DNA from: Gemmataceae bacterium
GTDB lineage: Bacteria > Planctomycetota > Planctomycetia > Gemmatales > Gemmataceae
Length of the DNA stretch: 64,000 nt
Reading direction: 5' to 3'
NCBI GenBank assembly: GCA_009692005.1
Contig: SHZZ01000007.1
Coordinates: 33,347 to 97,346, forward strand
Made by a program: the position numbers and the translations under genes
Part shown: positions 18,942 through 28,407 of the stretch, in pieces
Numbering within the stretch: the stretch's first letter is position 1
Layout: every line of letters begins with the position of its first letter
The notes under the pieces: generated by a model
Database searches by the model: none
Told to the model about the DNA's origin: nothing
What the model saw: only the letters and a program-made list of their open reading frames with translations

Positions 18942-21473
18942 TTAATTCAGGAAAGTAAACTCGTTGAGGTTAAGGGCCAAGAGGCAAAAGCGACGGAGCG
19001 CCTCGCCCGCCGGGACCTGGTCCTGCTCTTTGGAATGTTGCAGGAATTTCACCCCCCGGCTGATTTCCACCGCCGAGGGCTCCCGCTGAAGCACTCTGCG
19101 CAAGGCCGCCGCCACTTGCCGCGAAGGGTCCTCCCCCGCTTCCTTCAAAACCGAAAAGGCAAAGGTGCGCGCCTGTTCGTTGGCGAAATCGCCATTCACC
19201 AGCGCCAGTGCCTGGGATGGCTGGGTGGTGTTGAAACGAACCGGGCAAGCGGCATCCGGGTCGGGTAGATCGAAAATGGACAGCAAGGGCAGGATCAACG
19301 AGCGTTTGACATGGACGAAGACGCTGCGCGATGCGGCTTCCTCCGGCGTGGATTTGCCCCAACCGCTGCCCGGCTGCGACTGCCCCGCGAGAACTTCCCT
19401 GGGGATGAGCGGATAGACTCCAGGACCATCCACCTTTTTCAAATTCAAGTTCCCCGAAACGGCCAGGATGGAATCGCGCAACTCCTCCGCCGACAACCGG
19501 CGCAAGTCGAAATGGCTGAGGAAGTCGTTTTCCGGGTCTTTCTGCTGGGCTTGCAAAGAAGGGGCGGAAGCCATTTTAAAAGCGTTGGAAGTCAAGATCA
19601 GCCGGTGCAGCGACTTGAGTTTCCAGCCGTTCTTCATCAATTCACTTGCGAGAAAGTCGAGCAGTTCCGGATGGGTTGGAGGCGACCCCATGTACCCGAA
19701 ATTGGAAGAGGAGCGGACAATGCCGCGGCCAAAATGGTACTGCCAAACCCGATTGGCCATGACCCGCGCTGTGAGGGGGTTGGCGGGTGAGGCGATCCAA
19801 TCGGCAAGGATCTTTCGCCTGCCAGAGGACGGGGCTTTGGGATGCGCGTCGGGAATGACAGGCGGCAAGGCGCCGGCCGGGGTTAAAACCGAGGGGAACC
19901 CGGGTTCGACCTTATCTCCTTTGGCCGCATGGAGTCCGCGAATTAGAACGAAGGTCTCGCGAGCCTTTGATCCTTGTTCAATAACCGCCAGGGCCGTTTC
20001 CCGGATTACCGGGCGACCGCGGTTCAGTTCTTCCCGTTCCTTGCGCAGCTTCAGCCATTCATCCCGCGTTTCCTTGGTCACCAGCGTGCCGGCGAATTTC
20101 AGAAAGAGCGGTTCCTTGTGTATTTCCTGTTTGAAATCGTCGCGGGCCCCGCCGGGGAGTTTCTCCTGCAGTTCCCCTTCGATCTGACCAATGCGCCGGT
20201 TGAGCTTGCCAAGGCGGGATTCAAACTCGCGGGATTTTTCCTCCAGTTCCCTAATCTTTTTATCCGACGATTGCCTGCCGCCGGGAAGCACGCCCTTCAA
20301 ATCCTGGATATCGCCATCCACCACGCGCTGCGAGGCCTGCCCGTTGCCGTAATTGTTGATGCCATGAAAGAAAGCCATCAAGCGGTAGTAATCTTTTTGG
20401 GAGAAGGGATCAATCTTGTGGTCATGGCAGCGTGCGCAGCCGGTGGTTAACCCCAGGAAAGTTTGCCCGGTGGTGGAAACGATATCGTCGAGTTGATCGT
20501 AGTAATGCAGCATCGGGTCGGCCGGCTCATCGTCCCAAAGCCCCAGGCGGTAATAACCGGTGGCCACCATGCTGTCGCGGGTTACTGGCTCAAGTTCGTC
20601 GCCAGCCAGTTGTTCTTTTAGGAACTGGTCGTAAGGTTTGTCTTGGTTGAGGGACTTGATGACATAATCGCGGAATTTCCAGGCGTTGGGTTTTAAGCCA
20701 TCGCGTTCGAAGGAGTTAGTCTCGGCGAAGCGCACGAGATCCAGCCAATGCCGGCCCCAATGCTCGCCGTAGGTGCGCGAGGCCAGCAGCAGGTCAACGC
20801 GTTTTTCCCAGGCATCGGCGGCCGAGTCCATGAGAAAAGAATGAACTTCTTGGGGGGAGGGTGGCAATCCCGTGACAGCGTAATGAAGCCGCCGCAGCAG
20901 GGTGGTTTTCTCGGCCATGGGCGTGGGAGGAAGGCCGGCCTTTTCCAATTTTTCAAAGATAAAGAAATCAACCGGGTTCTTGGCAGCGGCTTTTATTTTG
21001 GGAAGCGCAGGGCTGGCTACCGGCTTAAAGGCCCAGAACTTCCGGGCCTGGTCGTCTACCTTTGGCGGCCCACCATGATTTAAGGCTACGGTCCCGTAGG
21101 GTGCGGACATATGAATCCACTTTTCTAACACCTCGATCTGCGACTGGGGCAGCTTCCCCTTGGGCGGCATCTTGTTTTTTTCACCATGCCTGATCGCTTC
21201 CAATATCAAGCTCTCACCCGGTTTTCCCAGCGAAAGCGCCGGGCCTGTGTTTCCCCCTTTAATTAGGCCCTCTCGGGAAGTCAGGTTCAACCCTCCTTTG
21301 ATTTTTTTTTCATTTCCATGGCAGGAGAGGCAATGGGTTTGAAGAATGGGGCGGACTTCTTTTTCAAAGAAGGCAGCTTGAGAGGAAGGGGGGTCGGCGG
21401 CAAAACGGGGCTCTGGAAGATTCCAGAGCCAAAACACCGTCAGCCAGAGGAGGAGATTCTTCACAGCTTTCAT
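18942..21473 (-). CDS. DUF1549/DUF1553 protein with cytochrome-c-like N-terminus (PSD1, pair 2)
   Basis: The protein has 843 residues with a signal peptide (MKAVKNLLLWLTVFWLWNLP). The haem motif CLSCHG is near residues 48-53, with KMPPKGKLPQSQIEVLEKW after it. DUF1549 holds CARCHDHK near 350 and HWLDLVRFAETNS. A charged, probably coiled segment follows (about 400-470). DUF1553 runs from about 560 to the end (SSGRRKILADW, ANRVWQYHFGRGIV, PTHPELLDFLASE). The downstream partner is the DUF1501 gene. The promoter would lie in the AT-richer 21474-21747 gap shared with the ROK regulator. Confidence 0.92.
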   Translation of the reverse strand: MKAVKNLLLWLTVFWLWNLPEPRFAADPPSSQAAFFEKEVRPILQTHCLSCHGNEKKIKGGLNLTSREGLIKGGNTGPALSLGKPGESLILEAIRHGEKNKMPPKGKLPQSQIEVLEKWIHMSAPYGTVALNHGGPPKVDDQARKFWAFKPVASPALPKIKAAAKNPVDFFIFEKLEKAGLPPTPMAEKTTLLRRLHYAVTGLPPSPQEVHSFLMDSAADAWEKRVDLLLASRTYGEHWGRHWLDLVRFAETNSFERDGLKPNAWKFRDYVIKSLNQDKPYDQFLKEQLAGDELEPVTRDSMVATGYYRLGLWDDEPADPMLHYYDQLDDIVSTTGQTFLGLTTGCARCHDHKIDPFSQKDYYRLMAFFHGINNYGNGQASQRVVDGDIQDLKGVLPGGRQSSDKKIRELEEKSREFESRLGKLNRRIGQIEGELQEKLPGGARDDFKQEIHKEPLFLKFAGTLVTKETRDEWLKLRKEREELNRGRPVIRETALAVIEQGSKARETFVLIRGLHAAKGDKVEPGFPSVLTPAGALPPVIPDAHPKAPSSGRRKILADWIASPANPLTARVMANRVWQYHFGRGIVRSSSNFGYMGSPPTHPELLDFLASELMKNGWKLKSLHRLILTSNAFKMASAPSLQAQQKDPENDFLSHFDLRRLSAEELRDSILAVSGNLNLKKVDGPGVYPLIPREVLAGQSQPGSGWGKSTPEEAASRSVFVHVKRSLILPLLSIFDLPDPDAACPVRFNTTQPSQALALVNGDFANEQARTFAFSVLKEAGEDPSRQVAAALRRVLQREPSAVEISRGVKFLQHSKEQDQVPAGEALRRFCLLALNLNEFTFLN

Positions 21474-21747
21474 TCAATAGGCTCAAAATTCGGGTGTGGG
21501 TTCAGCATCTACCCTGGATAATATCCCAAACGGTCAACCTAGGAAACCTCCTATTTTTTTCTCATTTATGAAAAAAGTTCTGGCCAACTTCTATCCGCAG
21601 TAGTATTAATTAACCATTGATCATTTCTGGGCGATGCTCGGTTTCTCGTTCTGATGATTTTTTGACTCGATGGTTAAAAAAATACGGGGTGGCCATGTCT
21701 CTGGTTCCCTTCAAAATGAAGGCCTCTCGGCCGGTGGAGTTGTTACT

Positions 21748-22905
21748 ATGAAGACTATTAAAAGTCCTAATCGCGCTTCCCTTCTCAGGCATTTGAATAC
21801 TTGCGAGGTCCTGGCCACTTTGCAGCGCTATGGCCCGCTCTCACGGGCGGACATCGCCCGTCAGACAGGCATCAGCGGGCCGACTGTCACGCGTACGATT
21901 ATTGACCTGTTGGAGGCCCGGTTGGTGGAAGAAGGAGAGCCGCTTCGGGTGCAATTGGGCCGGCCGGGCAAAGTCATCCGCCTGGCCAGCGCCAAGGTTG
22001 CCGTGGTTGGGGTGGTGGTGGATGTGGACTATTGCGAGGTGGTTGCGGCTGGGTTGGATGGCTCGGTCTTGAAAGACAACACTATTTTCCCCACTCCGAA
22101 AAAATATGAAGACCTCGTGCAAATGATCAGCGCCAAGGTGAAAGAGGTCAAGCCCAAGCACCACACCAAGTTTCTCGGACTGGGAGTCACCGTGCCGGGG
22201 CTTATCGACAAGCGCGACAACCGCATTCTGGTTTCCCCCAACCTGCACCAGTTGGACGGGCAAAAATTGGCCGACGACTTGAAGGATGAAACCGGGTTAG
22301 ATTGCGCCTTGACGCGCGCCATGGATGGGCTTTGCCTGGCCGAAGGTGTATACGGCGGAGCCCGCGGGATCAAGGATTTCGTGGTGGTCGATCTCGAATA
22401 CGGCCTTGGGTTGGGCGTGGTTCACAAGGGAGTGCAACTGCAAGGCTACAGCGGCCTGGCCGGGGAAATCGGCCATATCACAGTGGATATCAACGGCAAG
22501 ACCTGCGGTTGCGGCAATAAGGGATGTTTGGAAACCGAAGCCACCGATGCCGCGCTTGCTGCCGCCGTTTCTCAACGCGTCGGGCGCAGGCTTTCCATCG
22601 ATGAAATCAACTCGATGATTGCCACCGGCGAGCTAAATGCCCACCAAGAGATCCTGCGGGTCACCGAATACCTGGGGCTGGGGATTGCCGCCATTATCAA
22701 CTTGTTCAACCCGGAAAAAGTTTTTATCTCCGGCAAGCTGTTCAATTCCAGCCAAGATATTTTCGACCAGGTGGTGGAAAAGGCCCGCAAAAGGGCGCTG
22801 GCTTCGGCTTTCCAATCCTGCAATGTGTTGCGAACCACCGTCAACAAACGCCAGGGCGCGGTGGCTTCCATCATCCGCCAGCTCACCACCGATCGGGAAA
22901 ATTAG
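21748..22905 (+). CDS. ROK-family transcriptional repressor (NagC/XylR-like)
   Basis: The protein has 385 residues from ATG 21748, with GGTGGAG upstream; an in-frame ATG at 21670 is possible. An N-terminal winged helix-turn-helix is at about 18-65 (LATLQRYGPLSRADIARQTG, GPTVTRTIIDLL). The ROK domain keeps the zinc motif CGCGNKGCLE and EIGH. In place of the ROK kinase catalytic Asn-Asp it has TRAMDGLCLAE, and the glycine-rich loop is DLEYGLGLG, so it is a sugar-sensing regulator and not a sugar kinase. It stands alone and divergent from the pair-2 PSD1 gene, which is a plausible target. Confidence 0.87.
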   Translation: MKTIKSPNRASLLRHLNTCEVLATLQRYGPLSRADIARQTGISGPTVTRTIIDLLEARLVEEGEPLRVQLGRPGKVIRLASAKVAVVGVVVDVDYCEVVAAGLDGSVLKDNTIFPTPKKYEDLVQMISAKVKEVKPKHHTKFLGLGVTVPGLIDKRDNRILVSPNLHQLDGQKLADDLKDETGLDCALTRAMDGLCLAEGVYGGARGIKDFVVVDLEYGLGLGVVHKGVQLQGYSGLAGEIGHITVDINGKTCGCGNKGCLETEATDAALAAAVSQRVGRRLSIDEINSMIATGELNAHQEILRVTEYLGLGIAAIINLFNPEKVFISGKLFNSSQDIFDQVVEKARKRALASAFQSCNVLRTTVNKRQGAVASIIRQLTTDREN

Positions 22906-22983
22906 GGCAAGCAACAAGGCGCTCTGGTTGTGACCGGACGGAAGACCCCGCCACATCCTTGAGGTATTTTCCGAGGGGCTCTG

Positions 22984-23337
22984 TTACGGTTTCCAGAAGA
23001 CCAATCCACCCATGGGCCGTTTTCTTAAACCGAGGAAGCCCGGCGGCTCGCCGCCGTCACTGGCGCATTTCCCCTGGGAATGGGGCATGGCCTTGGGTAG
23101 CGGTTTGGCCTGGTATTCATCGCACTCGCGGGGGCGGAAATTGGGATAGGTTTTTGGAAAAGTTTTGATCTGGTAACAGTCCTTGCCGTTGGGAATAAAA
23201 CAGGGCGCCGTCGCCGGCATCGCTTTGGTTTTGTAATTGTCGGGGCAGCATACGGGGTATTCTCCGCCGGGCGACATGCCAATCAGGGTCAGAGTTCCGC
23301 CAAGGACGGCCAGGCAGCAGCGGGCGGCAAGCATCAT
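22984..23337 (-). CDS. Small secreted Cys-rich protein of unknown function
   Basis: The protein has 117 residues. The leader is MMLAARCCLAVLGGTLTLIG; the mature part is rich in Cys, Pro and Lys (YPVCCPDNYKTKAMPATAPC, CYQIKTFP, CDEYQAKPLP) with loosely repeated C-x-x-Y-x-x-K-x-x-P units. I do not recognise a family. Its ATGA start overlaps the stop of the outer-membrane efflux gene, so it is translationally coupled and may be a partner of that protein. Confidence 0.6.
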   Translation of the reverse strand: MMLAARCCLAVLGGTLTLIGMSPGGEYPVCCPDNYKTKAMPATAPCFIPNGKDCYQIKTFPKTYPNFRPRECDEYQAKPLPKAMPHSQGKCASDGGEPPGFLGLRKRPMGGLVFWKP

Positions 23338-24881
23338 GGGCTCTCCTTGGCCCCTTCGGGTTTGGGCAGTTCTTTTTTCGGCGGATCAAGCTTGATGGAT
23401 TCTGCCAGGGAGCAACCATCGAGGCGGATTTGCCAGCCGCCGCCCAGGGCCTTGTAGGTTTTCACCAGGCCCTCGGCAATGTAGAATTGCGCCTGGGCCA
23501 GTTCCAATTCCCTGGAAACTCTTTTCTCCTGCACCAGGGAGACGCGGTTGAAATCGGTGGTGCCGGCCCGGTATTGCACGATGACCAAATCGCCAGCCTT
23601 GCGGATGGCCGTCACCGACTTTTCCATCTCGGCAGTTTGTTCCTGGGCCCGGAGAAACTCCGCCAGGCCGTCCTCGACTTCCTTTCCAGCTGTGACCACG
23701 GTGTTTTGATACCTGGCGACAGCGGCCTGGAACTTGGCGTCCTGCAAGCGCACATGGTTGATCAGCCGGCCATAGTTCAAAACATTCCAGCGGAACCCGG
23801 GGGCGATCGAACCATACATCGCCTTGGGGTTGAACAAGTTGTTCCAGGTCATGGAGTTGGCGCCAATGGCGCCATCGAGTGAGATATGTGGATAGAGATC
23901 GGCGGTAGCCACGCCAATGCGGGCGCACTCGGCGGCAGCCTCCCGTTCCACCTTGCGGACATCCGGTCGGCGGGTGATCAGTTCAGCGGGGATCCCCACG
24001 GCCACGGTTTTGGGCGCCACCGGGATTTTCCCCGGACCGATTTTCTTTTCAAGATCTTCAGGAGAAATACCCAGTAACAGACATAACCGGTTGTTCTCCA
24101 GCCGTGCCAAGCGCTGAAATAACGGCACTTGCGATTCCGTGAAACTCAGATCGCTTTGGCCCTGGTCGACATCCAGTTCGCTGGCCAGGCCGCCTTTGAA
24201 GCGCGCCGTCGCAATGGTTAGCGAAATCTTCTGGAATTCGATATTCTCTTTCAGCAGGTCCACTACCCGCTCGAAATAGCGCATGCGGGTGTAGGCCTCA
24301 ACGACATCTGCCAAAAGAAGCACCATGAAATCGTCGAATTCCTCGATGTTGGCATCGAGGTTATTAGCGGCTGATTCCACGGTGCGGCGGTACTTGCCCC
24401 AGAAGTCCAGTTCCCAGGCGATGCCCAGGCCGTAATTGAATTGCGGGTAAAAGTTTTGGGGAATGAATTGGCGGTTCGCCACTTCAATACTCAAGGCGTT
24501 TTGCGAAAAACTGCCCTGCACGAATTGTTGCTGCGGCATGATGCGGCCAATGGCAATGGCCAGTTCCGCACGCGATGCCAGAACGCGGTAGCCCGCCTCG
24601 CGCACCTTCAAATTCTGATTACTGGCCGAGCAAATCAAGTTATCAAGGTTCGTATCGTTAAAAACCGTCCACCATTTGCGGTGTTCGTCGGGATCCTTGA
24701 GAATGCGTTTGTCGGAATTGTCGATCCAGTCGTCTGCCACCGGAGCGGGCGGGCGGGAATACTGCGGCCCGACTTTGAAGCCGTTGGCATAGTAATCGGT
24801 CAATGGGGTGCAGCCCGGCGCCAAGGCCAAAAAGCCCATAAACAAGGGGAAAACCAGCGCCGAGGAACGAAAGAAACTCAT
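23334..24881 (-). CDS. Outer-membrane efflux lipoprotein (NodT/OprM family)
   Basis: The protein has 515 residues. The lipoprotein signal ends in LALAPGC, so it should be lipidated, as is usual for this family. I chose ATG 24881 because the lipobox then lies at the correct distance. The family starts as seen here: FKVGPQYSRPPAPVADDWID. Two long repeats follow, with the OEP pattern LANLDTLICSA-like LDNLICSASNQNLKVREAGY early and ITRRPDVRKVEREAAAECA in the second half. It is the trimeric exit duct of a tripartite pump. No pump genes adjoin it; the RND/adaptor block at 49.4-57.1 kb lacks its own duct and is a candidate partner. Confidence 0.9.
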   Translation of the reverse strand: MSFFRSSALVFPLFMGFLALAPGCTPLTDYYANGFKVGPQYSRPPAPVADDWIDNSDKRILKDPDEHRKWWTVFNDTNLDNLICSASNQNLKVREAGYRVLASRAELAIAIGRIMPQQQFVQGSFSQNALSIEVANRQFIPQNFYPQFNYGLGIAWELDFWGKYRRTVESAANNLDANIEEFDDFMVLLLADVVEAYTRMRYFERVVDLLKENIEFQKISLTIATARFKGGLASELDVDQGQSDLSFTESQVPLFQRLARLENNRLCLLLGISPEDLEKKIGPGKIPVAPKTVAVGIPAELITRRPDVRKVEREAAAECARIGVATADLYPHISLDGAIGANSMTWNNLFNPKAMYGSIAPGFRWNVLNYGRLINHVRLQDAKFQAAVARYQNTVVTAGKEVEDGLAEFLRAQEQTAEMEKSVTAIRKAGDLVIVQYRAGTTDFNRVSLVQEKRVSRELELAQAQFYIAEGLVKTYKALGGGWQIRLDGCSLAESIKLDPPKKELPKPEGAKESP

Positions 24882-25038
24882 GGGACAATCCCATTTCCTG
24901 AAGGGCATTGCAATCGGTACAGAAGGAATAATCGGCAAAAAGGCTCAGGTTCATAAAATGGAAAAGGGTTATTTACCTCAACTTCCCGGGAGCCATTGGC
25001 AAGCCAGGGAAGGTGAGATGCCCTTGGGAGTATTTGAC

Positions 25039-25386
25039 ATGGCCGCTAAAGTAAAAAAAGAAACCCAGGTTTGGGTGATCACCCATTGTGAAATTTCGGG
25101 GAAGGTCTTCGACCGCTGGCCCTTTCATGTGGCCGGTTCCCTCGAAGCAGCCAAAAAACTTATTCCGCGAGTCAAGGTGAGTGATTACTCCTGGTGGGAA
25201 GTTTTCCTGTTTGACCAAAACTACGACATTTATAAGCACGGCTGGGAAGAGCCCAAGGTTTATTATTTCAATCATCTGGGCAAGGCGGTCAAGACGGCGC
25301 CCTTCAACAAGGCGGTCAAGGCTTTTCAGAAGTCTTCCCAGCCCAGCAGCCAGGCAGGCGGGTGCTGCGGCCAGGCCACCGGCTGA
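25039..25386 (+). CDS. Conserved hypothetical protein with C-terminal CCGQ
   Basis: The protein has 115 residues from ATG 25039, with GGGAG eight bases upstream; ATG 25018 is an equally possible start. It has no signal peptide. It is rich in aromatics (QVWVITHCEISGKVFDRWPF, DYSWWEVFLFDQNYDIYKHG) and ends in a Ser/Gln tail and GGCCGQATG, which might bind metal. I do not recognise the family. It converges on the RTX/HbpS-like gene. Confidence 0.6.
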   Translation: MAAKVKKETQVWVITHCEISGKVFDRWPFHVAGSLEAAKKLIPRVKVSDYSWWEVFLFDQNYDIYKHGWEEPKVYYFNHLGKAVKTAPFNKAVKAFQKSSQPSSQAGGCCGQATG

Positions 25387-25480
25387 GGTTCTTGAATTGG
25401 CGCCTGGTCAGGCGCAAAAAAGTGTCAGGTTCTCTTGTCTCTTGGGAATTTATTTCCTCATCTGCTCCTGATTTTACACG

Positions 25481-25519
25481 CTCTCTCCCCGCGGCCATTT
25501 AGAGCCGGGGGTGAGAGAG
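25481..25519. terminator. Hairpin between convergent genes
   Basis: CTCTCTCCCCGCGGC (25481-25495) pairs imperfectly with GCCGGGGGTGAGAGAG (25504-25519) around an eight-base loop. It sits between the stops of two convergent genes and could end both transcripts. No strong T-run follows on either strand. Confidence 0.45.
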
Positions 25520-25532
25520 AGTGTTTAATATT

Positions 25533-28049
25533 CTACGCTGGCGGTGGCAGAATTGGTTGGCGGTTGAACTTCTGGAACGGCAGCCTGACCCCGCGAACAA
25601 AGTACATATCCGACCGCAGGGATTCCGGCGTGTTGAACCCTTGTTGCGCCATGAAAGTAACGACATCGTCCTGATCGACGCCGTCGCCGCTTATTCCCAC
25701 CCCGCCCACCAGAATCTGGTTGACATAAACCCCGGAGCTTCCCGAGAAGTAAATAATGCCGCTCTGGTTGGCGATGTTTCCAACCTGGCGGAAATTACTT
25801 TGCGGATGGAAAGAGGAGAAGCCATCGACGCTTTGATAAGCGCTGGCTGGCAGCGGCGCGCCCAGGTACCTGGCATTGGTTGGATTGATGCCGCCATCGT
25901 TGAGTTGCGAGAACGGCCCAGGGGGGCTGCCATCGATACCTTCTGGAAATCTAGGCAGCGCCAGGAAACGGACCGTGCGATTGGTAAAGCCAACTCCCTG
26001 GGGCAACCCTGCAACCTGGTCCACCGGCTGCAATTGCGCCGAGTTGTAGTATGCCAAGTTGCGGGCCTTGGTCACCGCCACATCGATGGAAAAGTAGGTG
26101 CCGTCCGGCATGCGGAAAAGGCCCAGCACTTCCCCCGTCACTTCATCGGTAACGCCAATGGTCATTTTGGCGAACTGATTGAGCGGCAAGCGGATGGCCG
26201 AACGGGTTTGAATGGATTGCTGCACGCCTTGAACCAGCATTTGATTAACCTGGGCGGCGCTGAGAGTCGTACCCGCGTGTGGAGTCACCAAATAACCTTC
26301 CGGAACAAAGGTGCCATTGAGCAATGGCGTGGCCGCCAGCGGGTTGACTGGCGTGAAGCCTGGCGTAGCCGGCGTGCCGGTGTAAACAATCTGGTTGTTG
26401 CCATTGGGTTGTAACAGCGGAGCAAAAGAGAAGGCATTAGGATCGCCAACACCCAGCATCTGCCCGAAGGCAACCAGGGATTGCGTGCCATTGGCGGCCG
26501 GAGGTCCAAAAATGGGCAGGGTGATTCCCACCAGGTCGATTCTTCCCGAGGGAAGGGCAAACCCAGTAGGCAAGGGAACCCCATTGATTTCGCCCACGGG
26601 GAACCCGGCAGTGCCTCCCAGCGAGGCATAGGCCACATACTCCGCTTCGAAAGAGCGGTCGAGCAAGTTGGGATTGTAGGTGGTAGAAAGGGAAGAATTC
26701 TCCTCGGTGGCGAATCCGGTGGCGCCCGGGTAAAAGATGCCAATGCCCCCGACGATGACCCCATTCTTGACGATGGGGATGCCGCCGGGCAAGGTGCCGA
26801 TTCCACGGCTTTGGGCATTGGGCGCCATGCCCGAAACAAAGCCATAGGAATCCGGGGCGACCAGGTACTGCTGCACGGGAATAGATGCGGGAATGAAAGC
26901 CGGGTTGAAGTTGAAGCGCTGCGGCAGGAGGATGTCGTCTGTCGTGCCCTTGATCCTGTCCGGCCCCGGGTGGTAAGTGCTGTCGCGGTTGGTCTGCTCG
27001 ATTTGGAAAAGATCGACCTGCGGTGTGAAGGGAATATTGGGGGGAAAATGGTTGCCAATCCCCACCGGCCCGACATAACCCGGCCCGCGCAAAGTCGAGT
27101 TCTCATCGGTGATGAACGGATACGAGTTGACTTCCCTTTCGCTCAGTGTCGACTGACTGATGTATTGGATGGTGCGCGAAGTCAAAGGGGCCTGATTGTT
27201 GCCAAAGAGTCCGCCAGTGCGGGCCTTGGCGACAGCGCCATCGATGGCAAAGGTTGCCAGGTTGGCGTCTGCCAGGAGCGCGGGGTTGACGCCATTTTCG
27301 ACGGCGACGCCGAGGATGCGGCCGCTGCGATCGACGATGACGGCGATGCCGTCGTTGCTGGCGGTGGCGGCCACCGCGCGCCTCAACAATATCCCCACCT
27401 CTTCAGCCGTGATGGTGATATTGGGGCTGGGCGGCAGGCCGAGTGTGGAGGTCAGGTCAGGGGGCGTTTGCGCGTTGAAATAGTTGACATCCCTGGCCGG
27501 GTTGAAATTGGTGATAATATCGCGGTCGGCAAAGCCGAAGAAGCGATTGGCCCCCGGCCCGCCGGTCAGGGTATTGTTGCCGCCGCTGCTGCCGAGGACA
27601 TTGTACCCCCCGCCGCCAATGAGGATGTCGTTGGCGCTGCCGCCCGCGATGCGGTTGGCGCCTTCTCCGCCGAGGAGCATGGAAGGGCCGCTTCCCGCGT
27701 AGATGCGGTCGCCGCCGTCATTGCCGTTAATGGTTGCGGCCTGGCTTATCAGGGAAGAGACAACCAGTGCGTCGTTGCCCTTGCCTCCATCGAGAAAAAT
27801 TCCCGCCACGCTGCTGGAGTCGAACCGGCCGGCTTCGCGGTTTCCATCCCGCACAACAATCTGGTTGAGCGCTTGATCGAGTTGAATGAAGATCCTGTCG
27901 GGGCCGTCGGTTCCTGTCACGATTAAATCGCTGCCCATGAGAAAAGCGGTGGCTGGCACCGACCTTTCCTCGAGCTTTTCCAACCCCGGGCGGATTTCCC
28001 CCATCTTGTGCTTCTTGGTTTCCCTGAACAAGCGGTTCAAGAATCCCAT
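25533..28049 (-). CDS. Secreted RTX-like protein with two HbpS/GlcG-like domains
   Basis: The protein has 838 residues; ATG 28049 has GGGAGAA upstream. It has no classical signal peptide but carries the planctomycete N-terminal motif RPGLEKLEERSVPA (about 21-33), typical of extracellular proteins of this phylum. Residues about 85-175 hold degenerate RTX-like glycine/aspartate repeats (DGGKGNDALV, GGSANDILIGGGG). Then come two regions resembling HbpS/GlcG (PF03928) domains: one from ITITAEEVGILLRRAV to IVKNGVIVGGIGIFYPG (about 211-480, with a large insertion), another from TTLSAAQVNQMLVQG to QILVGGVGISGDGVDQDDVV (about 610-815). HbpS binds and degrades haem, so haem or small-molecule binding outside the cell is suggested. 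The divergent neighbour operon encodes a multihaem cytochrome. Confidence 0.75.
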   Translation of the reverse strand: MGFLNRLFRETKKHKMGEIRPGLEKLEERSVPATAFLMGSDLIVTGTDGPDRIFIQLDQALNQIVVRDGNREAGRFDSSSVAGIFLDGGKGNDALVVSSLISQAATINGNDGGDRIYAGSGPSMLLGGEGANRIAGGSANDILIGGGGYNVLGSSGGNNTLTGGPGANRFFGFADRDIITNFNPARDVNYFNAQTPPDLTSTLGLPPSPNITITAEEVGILLRRAVAATASNDGIAVIVDRSGRILGVAVENGVNPALLADANLATFAIDGAVAKARTGGLFGNNQAPLTSRTIQYISQSTLSEREVNSYPFITDENSTLRGPGYVGPVGIGNHFPPNIPFTPQVDLFQIEQTNRDSTYHPGPDRIKGTTDDILLPQRFNFNPAFIPASIPVQQYLVAPDSYGFVSGMAPNAQSRGIGTLPGGIPIVKNGVIVGGIGIFYPGATGFATEENSSLSTTYNPNLLDRSFEAEYVAYASLGGTAGFPVGEINGVPLPTGFALPSGRIDLVGITLPIFGPPAANGTQSLVAFGQMLGVGDPNAFSFAPLLQPNGNNQIVYTGTPATPGFTPVNPLAATPLLNGTFVPEGYLVTPHAGTTLSAAQVNQMLVQGVQQSIQTRSAIRLPLNQFAKMTIGVTDEVTGEVLGLFRMPDGTYFSIDVAVTKARNLAYYNSAQLQPVDQVAGLPQGVGFTNRTVRFLALPRFPEGIDGSPPGPFSQLNDGGINPTNARYLGAPLPASAYQSVDGFSSFHPQSNFRQVGNIANQSGIIYFSGSSGVYVNQILVGGVGISGDGVDQDDVVTFMAQQGFNTPESLRSDMYFVRGVRLPFQKFNRQPILPPPA

Positions 28050-28407
28050 AACCAATTCTCCCGGAAATAAAGGAACTTTGGGGCAGGGCATGCCCTTCAC
28101 ACTTGTTAGAATCGGCATAAGCGTTACAGTTTTTTAGGAAAAATGGCTGGCTAAAAGAATTTGTGCAACCTTCCACCCTTGTCCAGGAAAGCTGGGGAAC
28201 TACTTGTTGTCTCCCGGCTCAAGTTAGGCTACTTTCACAAGCCAGCAAAACCCTTGCAACAGGCATTCCTGGAAAAAAAGGCAAATCCAGAATCTTTTAT
28301 GATGCTCCCGCAGATTCCCTCCGATAACCATACCTGAGACCACCGAGGCCGTTCTCCATGGGGAGGGCCGCGGGATTTTTCGCACACTTGATTTTGGAGC
28401 AATCCGC
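28050..28407. other. 358-base divergent intergenic region
   Basis: This gap lies between the secreted HbpS-like gene (left) and the barrel-cytochrome operon (right). It should contain promoters for both directions. I see no convincing -35/-10 pair, palindrome or small gene. The short minus-strand frame reaching into the barrel gene has no coding character. Confidence 0.5.

Noticed and set aside
26481..27926. A 481-codon open frame on the plus strand
   Set aside because: It is antisense to the RTX/HbpS-like gene, whose protein has clear domains and a good start site.
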